A program made the translations under genes and the position numbers. The notes below the pieces were generated by a model, which was not told the origin of the DNA, ran no database searches, and saw only the letters and a list, made by a program, of their open reading frames with translations. DNA of 9,903 nucleotides from Clostridia bacterium (GTDB lineage Bacteria; Bacillota; Clostridia; RGIG6154): NCBI GenBank assembly GCA_017622395.1, contig JAGARF010000096.1, forward strand, positions 1 to 9,903, given 5' to 3'. This document shows positions 1-5,241 of the stretch, piece after piece (the stretch's first letter is position 1; each line of letters begins with the position of its first letter).

Positions 1-894
1 GGTATTTTCCCCTTGGGGATTGAGTGTCATTTGTTTTTCAACGCGTCTGCCTTTTGTGGACATTACAGCATATTCACCTTTTTCAAAGGTCATATATGCT
101 GTGTCGTCTTCTATATAAAGATTTTTTATCACAGGTCCTGTTGATGCGTAGAAATTATGATTTTCAAGAGCTGTCATAATAGTTTTATAATCCAATTTAT
201 CAGCATTTATCATAACAAATCCGCCGCAGGCTGAGCTAAGACGGTGATTGTCATCTGCTGCGGTGCAGGCGATATTGTGTCCTGCACGCAGAAAATCGTC
301 AAATACATTGATGTCATATTCGTAAAGTCCGCCCATATTACATTCGTTATTATATATTTCCACAGCCCATAAGCCTTTGTAATTTAAGTAGTCGGTTGCG
401 TTTTCAAGTGACCATCTGGGATGATTGTATGAAACAAGAAAACCCTTTTCGTTGGCTATACTTATCATTTCATTTATTTTTTCGTGGGTATATTCTCTTT
501 GGTATTCTCCGCAGGTATGCTTTATCATATCTTTGTTACTTTCGTTAACATAGTGGTCATAAGCGGAGCTGTAGCATGGAGTATCGATATTGGAGGAGTC
601 CTTGGCATAAAAATTCAGGTGGCAGACCTTCATATCTCTTTTTTTCAGAGAAGAACAGTTCTGGAACTCCTTAATACCAACTTCACAGGAAGTGATTGTT
701 AAAAAATTTTCGTCATTGAGATAAGAGTTATCAACTAAATGCTCGTGGTCTGTATAGGCAATCACAGAGTAACCATTTGCTTTGTAATGCTCTTTCACTT
801 CCTGTGGAGTCATATGTCCGTCCGAATTGGTGGTATGGCAATGAAGATTTGCTTTATAATAATTTTTACTTCCGTCTAAAAGTATTTTTTTCAT
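1..894 (-). CDS. PHP-domain metallohydrolase, CehA/McbA-like (3' end cut by window edge)
   Basis: This is a predicted metal-dependent phosphoesterase. 298 residues are visible with no stop, so the C-terminus lies outside the window. The metal-binding motifs of the PHP superfamily are all present: H18-C-H20 followed by SDGH, T48-D49-H50, E71, the NHP histidine H158, and D215-N-H217 in the last motif. The following stretch around residues 249-257 (FYASTGPVI) is typical of the CehA/McbA branch. The start is ATG at 894, with an AAAGGAAGG ribosome binding site about 9 bases upstream. That ATG overlaps the stop of the HAD gene as ATGA, so the two are translationally coupled. It is the third gene of the minus-strand operon. 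PHP proteins of this type cleave phosphomonoesters or diesters, and the substrate cannot be read from sequence. Its neighbours suggest a glycerol-phosphate or sugar-phosphate ester (inference). Confidence 0.88.
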   Translation of the reverse strand, partial: MKKILLDGSKNYYKANLHCHTTNSDGHMTPQEVKEHYKANGYSVIAYTDHEHLVDNSYLNDENFLTITSCEVGIKEFQNCSSLKKRDMKVCHLNFYAKDSSNIDTPCYSSAYDHYVNESNKDMIKHTCGEYQREYTHEKINEMISIANEKGFLVSYNHPRWSLENATDYLNYKGLWAVEIYNNECNMGGLYEYDINVFDDFLRAGHNIACTAADDNHRLSSACGGFVMINADKLDYKTIMTALENHNFYASTGPVIKNLYIEDDTAYMTFEKGEYAVMSTKGRRVEKQMTLNPQGENT

Positions 895-1559
895 AGAGGT
901 TTACCTTCCTTTATATTATTTATTTCAAGCAATTCTGAAAAATCATAAATATAATAGTCTGTTATACTTTTTATATCGTTTACATAATCCTTTGATGATA
1001 AATCATAAACTCCGCATACAGTCATTCCTGCTGATTTTGCAGTTTTATCGGCATTGTAGTTATCATCAAGGAATAATATTTCTTCCACGGGCTTACCTAT
1101 TTTTTCAGCGGCCATTTTATAAATTTTTGTATCAGACTTTGTTGTGTTAAAATCGTCGCAGGACCACACATTTGTAAACATATCGAATATTTCAAGCCTT
1201 TTCAGGCATATATCAAGAACTGAGTGAGGACTTGCGGTTAAAATGTTAAGCTCTGCACCCTGCTGTTTAAGCTTTTTCAAAGTTTCAATAACATTTGTCT
1301 TGGCAGGAATATTATGTGCATACTCATTATAGGCATACTGCATCATTAATGAAACTAATTCTTCTTCAGGCAAGGAAACACCCAGCTCCTTAAAATATCT
1401 GGCAGTCCCCAAATAGCCAAGAGGTGTAATTGTTTTTACAATGTCGTCTTCGTATTTTATATTATTTTCATCTAAAATTCTCAATATAACAGAAATGAAA
1501 GAAGGCATAGAATCCACAAGAGTTCCGTCAAAATCAAACAGGTATGTTTTAAATTTCAT
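891..1559 (-). CDS. HAD-superfamily phosphatase (phosphoglycolate phosphatase-like, C1 cap)
   Basis: This is a 222-residue haloacid-dehalogenase-type hydrolase, probably a soluble phosphatase of a small phosphorylated metabolite. All four HAD motifs are visible: the nucleophile motif D9-F-D11-G-T, T108 in LTAS, K141 in the TKSDTKIY segment, and the acidic pair D165-D166 in LFLDD. Residues of about 15-85 form the helical C1 cap that sets substrate choice. The length is normal for the Gph/PpaX-like group. The ATG at 1559 lies 2 bases after the dehydrogenase stop, and its GGAGG site is inside the end of that gene. Its stop overlaps the PHP start. In B. subtilis the HAD phosphatase AraL is encoded next to the glycerol-1-phosphate dehydrogenase AraM, and this pair has the same arrangement. 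A role in removing phosphate from a glycerol- or sugar-phosphate is inferred from that context only. Confidence 0.9.
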   Translation of the reverse strand: MKFKTYLFDFDGTLVDSMPSFISVILRILDENNIKYEDDIVKTITPLGYLGTARYFKELGVSLPEEELVSLMMQYAYNEYAHNIPAKTNVIETLKKLKQQGAELNILTASPHSVLDICLKRLEIFDMFTNVWSCDDFNTTKSDTKIYKMAAEKIGKPVEEILFLDDNYNADKTAKSAGMTVCGVYDLSSKDYVNDIKSITDYYIYDFSELLEINNIKEGKPL

Positions 1560-1561
1560 TT

Positions 1562-2821
1562 TTATCTGCCTCCGAACAAATCATAGTATAACCAGAGAAC
1601 AGAATATCTGTCTTTTAAGTCTTTTGCATAAAAAACAGCATCATTTATTTTGCCAGCTCCGTATAAATCATAAAATTTACTCATATCAATTTCTGCAAGG
1701 GCAAGCATTTTTATAATTTCTTCAGGGCTTGGTGTTTCAGCTAAAATCTGTCGGATTTCTGCTTCCTTTTCCTTATACACTTTGAGTCTGTCTGCATCGT
1801 AATTTCCAATCTTGTCCTGAAGTGCAATACAACCTTTTGCTGCTGATTTATAGATTGTGTTCATTTTTTCTGTATAGTCAGCTCTTGAAAGACGGAAAAG
1901 ATTGTCAGGGAAGCTTGAATTTAATATTTTTTCTCTTATTTCACAGGTTACAACGGTTGAATAAGCAACATCTATGCCGTGAGGAAAATATGGCTCGGAA
2001 TTAACGATACCAACTATTTCAAAGAAATGGGAAAGGTGGTGTTCGCTGCCGGAGGCAGGTCTTGACGACCCTGCAAAGCTCATCATAATTCCTACAACTA
2101 TAAGAGCCTCCATAAGTGCCTTTACGCTGTTTTCGTCACGATTTAAAAGACCTTTTGCAGTATTTAAGGTGTTTTCAATCATTTCATAGGTTGTATCATA
2201 GATGTACTGACAAAAATATTCATCATTTATTGCTTTGCTGAGCTTCCAATCGCAGAGGGCAGAGTATTTGCCTATAATATCGCCATAGCCTGCTTTTATC
2301 ATTTCCATAGGTGCATTTTTAAGAACCTCTGTATCTGCAAGAATAGCTTTTGGCAAGCCTGCTTTTACTGTTTCCTTCATTTTGTTCAGTATCATTGCAG
2401 CTCCGTCTGAAGCATATCCGTCCATAGAAGGAGCGGTAGCTACTACCATATAAGGAATTTTTGCAAAAAATGATACATATTTACATAAATCCTGAATAAC
2501 CCCCGAACCTATACCTATAATCAGCTCTGCACCCTCTGATTTTTCTCTTACCTTTTCTATAGCGGTTTCGTCAGGAATAAGAACGGTTTCACCGTTGAAA
2601 ATTACTTTACTGATTTTTTTGCCGCAAAGAGCCTTTTCGGTCTGCTCACCTGCTGCTGAAAAAGTATTCTCGTCAGCCACAATTAAGATGTTTTCATTTT
2701 GTGCACAAAGAGCAGTTAATCTGGAAATCGCTCCTCTTTCTATGTATACATATTCAATGTTGCAATGATGTGTTTTTCCGCAGGAACAGTTCTTTGCACA
2801 TAAAAGCTTGTTTATATCCAT
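1562..2821 (-). CDS. egsA: sn-glycerol-1-phosphate dehydrogenase (EgsA/AraM type)
   Basis: This enzyme is predicted to interconvert dihydroxyacetone phosphate and sn-glycerol 1-phosphate with NAD(P)H in the cytoplasm. It has 419 residues and belongs to the iron-containing alcohol dehydrogenase fold. Recognisable parts are an N-terminal Cys-rich motif (CSCGKTH, residues 12-18) common in bacterial AraM proteins, the nucleotide-binding GIGSG at 103-107, the PSMDGYAS block at 131-138, and candidate metal ligands D181 (GYGD), H261 (SGSEH) and H281 (PHG). The start ATG has an AAAAGGAG site 9 bases upstream. It is the first gene of the minus operon and is driven by the promoter at 2863-2891. Bacteria lacking archaeal lipids use the enzyme to make or salvage glycerol-1-phosphate. 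The phosphatase and PHP partners plus a DeoR regulator favour a catabolic or salvage role here, but that is inference. Relatives act on other polyols, so substrate identity is not certain. Confidence 0.88.
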   Translation of the reverse strand: MDINKLLCAKNCSCGKTHHCNIEYVYIERGAISRLTALCAQNENILIVADENTFSAAGEQTEKALCGKKISKVIFNGETVLIPDETAIEKVREKSEGAELIIGIGSGVIQDLCKYVSFFAKIPYMVVATAPSMDGYASDGAAMILNKMKETVKAGLPKAILADTEVLKNAPMEMIKAGYGDIIGKYSALCDWKLSKAINDEYFCQYIYDTTYEMIENTLNTAKGLLNRDENSVKALMEALIVVGIMMSFAGSSRPASGSEHHLSHFFEIVGIVNSEPYFPHGIDVAYSTVVTCEIREKILNSSFPDNLFRLSRADYTEKMNTIYKSAAKGCIALQDKIGNYDADRLKVYKEKEAEIRQILAETPSPEEIIKMLALAEIDMSKFYDLYGAGKINDAVFYAKDLKDRYSVLWLYYDLFGGR

Positions 2822-2841
2822 AATTTTTCTCTCCTTTTGGG

Positions 2842-2870
2842 TTTACTTTTTTAGATGTTTATATTATAAT
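2842..2870 (+). promoter_or_regulatory. Possible promoter of the DeoR-type gene, back-to-back with the divergent promoter
   Basis: On the plus strand, TTTACT (2842-2847), 17 bases and TATAAT (2865-2870) form a plausible promoter whose -10 overlaps the opposing -10. It would give a leader of about 100 bases containing all three AAAACAATCA copies. A consensus TTGACA is also present at 2918-2923, but no good -10 lies 16-18 bases after it. The true start of the regulator transcript is therefore uncertain. Confidence 0.3.
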
Positions 2871-2891
2871 AATATCATCAAAATAAGTCAA
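2863..2891 (-). promoter_or_regulatory. Sigma-A-type promoter of the egsA-HAD-PHP operon
   Basis: Reading the minus strand, TTGACT (2891-2886) is followed after exactly 17 bases by TATAAT (2868-2863), a near-perfect housekeeping promoter. The -10 lies about 40 bases upstream of the dehydrogenase ATG. One copy of the AAAACAATCA repeat lies 11 bases upstream of the -35, so a bound regulator could block or modulate polymerase entry. Confidence 0.8.
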
Positions 2892-2902
2892 CAATTTCAC
2901 AT

Positions 2903-2962
2903 AAAACAATCAAATTATTGACAAATCCATAAAATTTTCTGAAAAACAATCAAAAACAATCA
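2903..2962. promoter_or_regulatory. Three AAAACAATCA direct repeats, putative DeoR-family operator
   Basis: The ten-base sequence AAAACAATCA occurs three times, exactly, at 2903-2912, 2943-2952 and 2953-2962. The spacings of 40 and 10 bases keep the copies on nearly the same face of the helix. They lie between a divergent regulator gene and its presumed target operon, the usual place for operators of self-regulating DeoR-family repressors, which often bind A-rich direct repeats. The outer copy is next to the -35 of the minus promoter. Binding by the neighbouring regulator is inferred. Confidence 0.6.
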
Positions 2963-2979
2963 GTTTAAAGAGGGATATT

Positions 2980-3732
2980 ATGCTGAAAAACGAAAGAGAA
3001 AGAGAAATAATAAATATTTTAAAAAATGAGGACAGCTTTATAACCGTAAAGGAGCTTTGCAAAAGACTGTATGCAAGCGAATCAAGCATAAGAAGGGATT
3101 TAACTTCTCTTGAAAACAGAGGACTTGTTAAAAGAACCTACGGCGGAGCGGAATTGATTACAAAATTTTCAAATGTAGTATCATTCAATAAAAGATACCA
3201 TCAAAATATCGAAGCAAAAAAAGAAATTGCAAAAAAGGCGTCAAAGCTTATAAAAGACGGAAGTGTTATATTTTTAGATCAGTCATCAACCACTTTTTAC
3301 CTTGCAAATGAAATAATAAACAGAAGTTCCCTTACGGTTGTCACAAATAACATAGAAATTTTATCTTTGCTTTCAAATTCAGGGATTAAGGTTATATCGT
3401 CAGGAGGACTTTTAAGTCCTGAAAACCGCAGTTGTCTTATCGGAGACGATGCTAAAGGTGTGTTTGAAAACATCTATGCAGATGCCCTTTTCTTTTCAGC
3501 TAAATCCTTATCTGATGAGGGAGTTATATCCGACTGTACCCGTGAAGAGGTTGTGCTCAGGAATTCTATGTTTAAAAACTCAGCAAAAAAGATATTTCTG
3601 TGCAACAGCGAAAAGTTCGGCACACAAGCTGCCTACAAACAATGCACTTTGTCTGATATAGATTATCTGGTGTGTGAAAACGAAAAAGGAAAAAAATTCA
3701 CCGCTTGCTCAGACACATTGAGAATTCTGTAA
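2980..3732 (+). CDS. DeoR-family (GlpR/FruR-like) transcriptional regulator
   Basis: This is a 250-residue repressor-type regulator with the standard two-part DeoR layout. Residues of about 6-57 form the winged helix-turn-helix, including ITVKELCKRLYASESSIRRD and the following ENRGLVKRTYGGA wing. Residues of about 75-235 form the DeoRC sensor, related to ribose-5-phosphate isomerase, with LDQSSTT (99-105), VTNN (121-124), SGG (141-143) and EKFG (211-214), where family members bind a phosphorylated sugar or polyol. The ATG at 2980 follows AAAGAGGG by 5 bases. It is transcribed away from the glycerol-1-phosphate dehydrogenase operon and probably represses it until a phosphorylated intermediate accumulates. 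Family assignment is firm. The inducer is unknown, and a triose- or glycerol-phosphate is a reasonable guess from context. Confidence 0.92.
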   Translation: MLKNEREREIINILKNEDSFITVKELCKRLYASESSIRRDLTSLENRGLVKRTYGGAELITKFSNVVSFNKRYHQNIEAKKEIAKKASKLIKDGSVIFLDQSSTTFYLANEIINRSSLTVVTNNIEILSLLSNSGIKVISSGGLLSPENRSCLIGDDAKGVFENIYADALFFSAKSLSDEGVISDCTREEVVLRNSMFKNSAKKIFLCNSEKFGTQAAYKQCTLSDIDYLVCENEKGKKFTACSDTLRIL

Positions 3733-3764
3733 AGCTGTTTCTTGTACAAGCAAAAAGACATTTT

Positions 3765-3795
3765 GTCAATCTGAGGAGCTGATGACGAGAATCTT
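3765..3795 (+). repeat. Degenerate copy of a widespread intergenic repeat (GTCATTCTGAG...GAATCTT type)
   Basis: The segment begins GTCAATCTGAGGAGC and ends GACGAGAATCTT. It closely resembles an intergenic repeat I recall from many unrelated bacterial genomes, of the form GTCATTCTGAG...GACGAAGAATCTT, with a few mismatches. It lies just downstream of the regulator stop, outside any gene. Identification is from memory of the motif and not from a search. Confidence 0.4.
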
Positions 3796-3811
3796 AGAAC
3801 AAAATAAATTT

Positions 3812-3846
3812 AATCCCCAAATGTTTATTTAAAACATTTGGGGATT
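3812..3846. terminator. Perfect 15-bp hairpin, probable terminator of the DeoR-type gene
   Basis: The arm AATCCCCAAATGTTT (3812-3826) is perfectly complementary to AAACATTTGGGGATT (3832-3846), separated by a 5-base loop ATTTA. It lies 79 bases after the regulator stop. The tail after it on the plus strand is only moderately T-rich (GCTTGCTTTT), and the flank on the other side (AAATAAATTT) would give a T-rich tail on the minus strand. It could therefore terminate in either direction. Because its arm motif recurs in a second hairpin at 4036-4071, it may be part of a repeat element and not only a terminator. Confidence 0.6.
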
Positions 3847-3986
3847 GCTTGCTTTTCGACAGCAGAGACCGCTCAGGTGAGTCAAAAGTACAGCTTTTAT
3901 TCACACTTCTTGATGCAGTGTTCACTTTTGCTGCACTTTTCCTCTTTCGCACTCTGCCAGAGTTTCGACAGGTTTATTGACACCCT
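3847..3986. other. Non-coding stretch without a recognisable gene
   Basis: This is part of the 488-base gap between the regulator and the RHH gene. No reading frame with a start and ribosome binding site stands out on either strand. The segment contains recurring CACTTTT/CACTTCT-like words (for example around 3905, 3922 and 3935), and its composition seems less AT-rich than the adjacent genes. It may be decayed repeat material or a structured RNA, but I see nothing that decides this. Confidence 0.5.
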
Positions 3987-4008
3987 GAAGTGTCCCTAAG
4001 GACACTTC
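3987..4008. repeat. 9-bp inverted repeat with tetraloop
   Basis: GAAGTGTCC (3987-3995) and GGACACTTC (4000-4008) are perfectly complementary around a CTAA loop. No T-run follows on the plus strand, so it is not a standard terminator in that direction. It sits within a cluster of hairpins between 3812 and 4098. Confidence 0.6.
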
Positions 4009-4013
4009 TCCTT

Positions 4014-4098
4014 AGCTGAGTACACTTTGATGTGATCCCCAAAAGTTACATGGGAAATCTAACTTTGGGGAAGTCGGTTCACTTCAGAATACTCGGCT
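4014..4098. repeat. Imperfect long inverted repeat (hairpin element)
   Basis: The ends AGCTGAGTA (4014-4022) and TACTCGGCT (4090-4098) are complementary apart from one G-T type position. The inner arms TCCCCAAAAGTTA (4036-4048) and TAACTTTGGGGA (4060-4071) are complementary apart from one bulged base. The middle of each arm pairs poorly. The inner arm shares the ATCCCCAAAWGTT motif with the hairpin at 3812-3846. It could be a non-autonomous repeat element or a folded RNA. It ends about 20 bases upstream of the next promoter. Confidence 0.5.
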
Positions 4099-4119
4099 GA
4101 TTAATTTAATTTCCAGACC

Positions 4120-4148
4120 TTGACAAATTTATGATATCATGATATCAT
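4120..4148 (+). promoter_or_regulatory. Promoter of the RHH-SDR operon
   Basis: TTGACA (4120-4125) is followed after 17 bases by TATCAT (4143-4148). The -35 is an exact consensus and the -10 differs at two positions. Transcription would begin near 4155, inside the 8-bp repeat array that begins in the promoter spacer and includes the -10. The overlap implies that anything bound to the array blocks this promoter. Confidence 0.7.
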
Positions 4149-4194
4149 GACTTTAAGCCGTCATACCGTCATGCCGTCATGAGGTCATGACGGC
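4131..4194 (+). promoter_or_regulatory. Eight-unit 8-bp tandem array, putative RHH operator
   Basis: Read from 4131 in steps of eight, the sequence is ATGATATC, ATGATATC, ATGACTTT, AAGCCGTC, ATACCGTC, ATGCCGTC, ATGAGGTC, ATGACGGC. Six of eight units begin ATG and six end in TC, in one unbroken register. Junctions repeatedly form the palindrome TCATGA (starting at 4137, 4145, 4177 and 4185), and 4131-4148 is itself a perfect 18-bp palindrome. Tandem 8-bp boxes are how the RHH repressor MetJ binds, with one dimer per box, and other RHH proteins use 7-bp repeats. The gene directly downstream encodes an RHH protein, so autorepression is the likely role. The array also covers the 5' leader, where CCGTCATG and CATGACGG could fold as a hairpin. 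Confidence 0.72.
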
Positions 4195-4220
4195 AAAATA
4201 TATTGTAAGGAGTAATTAGC

Positions 4221-4403
4221 GTGAACAGATCAAATACACCTACATTGGAAAAAAGAAAACTAACTTTAAGACTATCGCCTGAGGTTTACAGAAGGGTTCA
4301 GAATAAGGTTTTTATTGAAAAAGAAGACAATCACAATTTAAGCATAAATGAATACATAACACAGCTTATTACCAAAGACCTTAATATTTCGGAGAAGGAA
4401 TGA
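4221..4403 (+). CDS. Small ribbon-helix-helix (Arc/MetJ-like) DNA-binding protein
   Basis: This is a 60-residue predicted repressor. The pattern is that of an RHH monomer: a basic N-terminal strand KRKLTLRLS (11-19) whose alternating residues K13, T15 and R17 would enter the DNA major groove, helix A beginning at P20, and helix B with SINEYITQLI (41-50). The segment between the helices is several residues longer than in typical Arc/CopG proteins, with EDNHN at 35-39. Translation starts at GTG, chosen because AAGGAG at 4207-4212 lies 8 bases upstream and no in-frame ATG precedes it with a site. The stop is 4 bases before the dehydrogenase start, so the two are co-transcribed. It probably dimerises and binds the 8-bp array in its own leader. 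An antitoxin role is possible for such proteins, but the partner gene here is not a toxin family. Confidence 0.78.
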   Translation: MNRSNTPTLEKRKLTLRLSPEVYRRVQNKVFIEKEDNHNLSINEYITQLITKDLNISEKE

Positions 4404-4407
4404 AATT

Positions 4408-5157
4408 ATGAAAGCACTTATAACAGGAGCAAGCTCAGGGATTGGCAGAGCCATTGCATACAGGCTTGCGGATATGGGGTATGACCTTATTTTATCTGCA
4501 AGACGCGAAGCACCTATGCTTGAAATAAAAGACAGCATTAAGACGAATGCAGAAATTATTGTGGGAGATATATCAGACACTTCCTTTTGTCTCTCTCTTG
4601 CAGAAAAGGCAAAAGAGGTTGATGTTTTAGTTAATAATGCGGGCTTTGGAGTATTTGGGAAAGGAATTGAGTCTGACCTTGACAGAGAGCTTAATATGCT
4701 TGATGTTAACATAAAGGCAGTTCATATACTTACCAAGATGTTTTTAAAGGAGTTTGTTAAAAAAGACAAAGGATATATATTAAATGTAGCATCATCTGCA
4801 TCCTTTTTCCCCGGCCCTTTGTTTGCATCTTATTACGCAAGTAAAATATATGTCAAAAGATATTCTTACGGACTGTGTGAGGAATTAAGGCGGATGAAAT
4901 CAAAGGTTAAGATATGCTGTCTGTGTCCCGGACCTGTTGACACAGAGTTTAATGATGTGGCAAATGTTAAATTCTCGGTTGGTGCTCTGACGGCAGAATA
5001 TGTGGCAGAAAAAGGAATAAAAGGACTTCTTGCAGGCAAAAAATGTGTAACTCCGGGCTTTTTGATTAAATGCACAAGGGTGCTTGGAAAGCTGATGCCT
5101 GATGCTCTCTCTGCAAGGTTTGTATACAATATTCAGGAAAAAAAGTCTAACTCTTGA
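4408..5157 (+). CDS. SDR-family NAD(P)-dependent oxidoreductase (DltE/YqjQ-like)
   Basis: This is a classical short-chain dehydrogenase of 249 residues with a Rossmann fold, expected in the cytoplasm. The cofactor motif TGASSGIG is at 6-13, NNAG at 76-79, the structural Asn at N101, a catalytic Ser in the VASSAS stretch (about 129-130), and the catalytic Y142-x3-K146 in YYASK. CPGPVDTEF follows and normally contacts the nicotinamide end. The C-terminal part (TPGFLIKCTRVLGKLMP) matches the DltE-like subgroup, whose substrates are mostly unknown. R32-R33 after the second strand hints at NADP preference, as inference. The ribosome binding site (GGAGAAGGA) lies within the end of the RHH gene and the gap is 4 bases, so expression should follow the RHH repressor. 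No terminator is visible after it, and the next promoter begins on its stop codon. Confidence 0.9.
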   Translation: MKALITGASSGIGRAIAYRLADMGYDLILSARREAPMLEIKDSIKTNAEIIVGDISDTSFCLSLAEKAKEVDVLVNNAGFGVFGKGIESDLDRELNMLDVNIKAVHILTKMFLKEFVKKDKGYILNVASSASFFPGPLFASYYASKIYVKRYSYGLCEELRRMKSKVKICCLCPGPVDTEFNDVANVKFSVGALTAEYVAEKGIKGLLAGKKCVTPGFLIKCTRVLGKLMPDALSARFVYNIQEKKSNS

Positions 5158-5181
5158 CAAAAATAAAAAGTATGATACAAT
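5154..5181 (+). promoter_or_regulatory. Promoter of the HlyC/CorC-family gene, -35 overlapping the SDR stop codon
   Basis: TTGACA (5154-5159) contains the TGA stop of the preceding dehydrogenase (5155-5157). After 16 bases comes TACAAT (5176-5181). Transcription would start near 5188, leaving a leader of about 55 bases before the ribosome binding site and ATG. Confidence 0.72.
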
Positions 5182-5241
5182 GTAGTCGTGGTAGTATATC
5201 TACTGCAACTATATTTATTTTACAAAGGAGTGATTGTCCTA

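Noticed and set aside
484..702. Plus-strand reading frame of 72 codons within the PHP gene region
   Set aside because: It lies wholly opposite the PHP gene, which has all its metal-binding motifs. The frame has no convincing ribosome binding site and no recognisable protein.
2918..2923. TTGACA as the -35 of the DeoR-type gene
   Set aside because: The bases 16-18 positions downstream (around 2940-2947) read GAAAAA-like and give no acceptable -10.
4131..4194. The short repeats near 4131-4194 as a CRISPR array or origin iterons
   Set aside because: The period is 8 bp with no spacers, far below CRISPR size. No replication-initiator gene is present, and the array overlaps a promoter, which fits an operator.
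4221..5157. RHH-SDR pair as a toxin-antitoxin module
   Set aside because: The second gene has complete catalytic motifs of a short-chain dehydrogenase and normal length, not those of any toxin family.
4866..5160. Overlapping minus-strand frames of 86-87 codons opposite the SDR gene
   Set aside because: They are shadows of a well-supported dehydrogenase, lack ribosome binding sites and end inside conserved SDR motifs.
5191..5203. Small inverted repeat GTAG-TATAT-CTAC in the leader of the HlyC/CorC-family gene, considered as a metal riboswitch
   Set aside because: The leader is only about 55 bases and the stem only 4 bp. It has none of the size or complexity of known Mg2+ riboswitches.
5188..5241. 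GTG at 5188 as the start of the HlyC/CorC-family gene, adding 18 residues
   Set aside because: The predicted transcription start falls at about 5188, so this codon would have no ribosome binding site. The ATG at 5242 has AAAGGAG upstream and starts just before the first membrane helix, as in the family.
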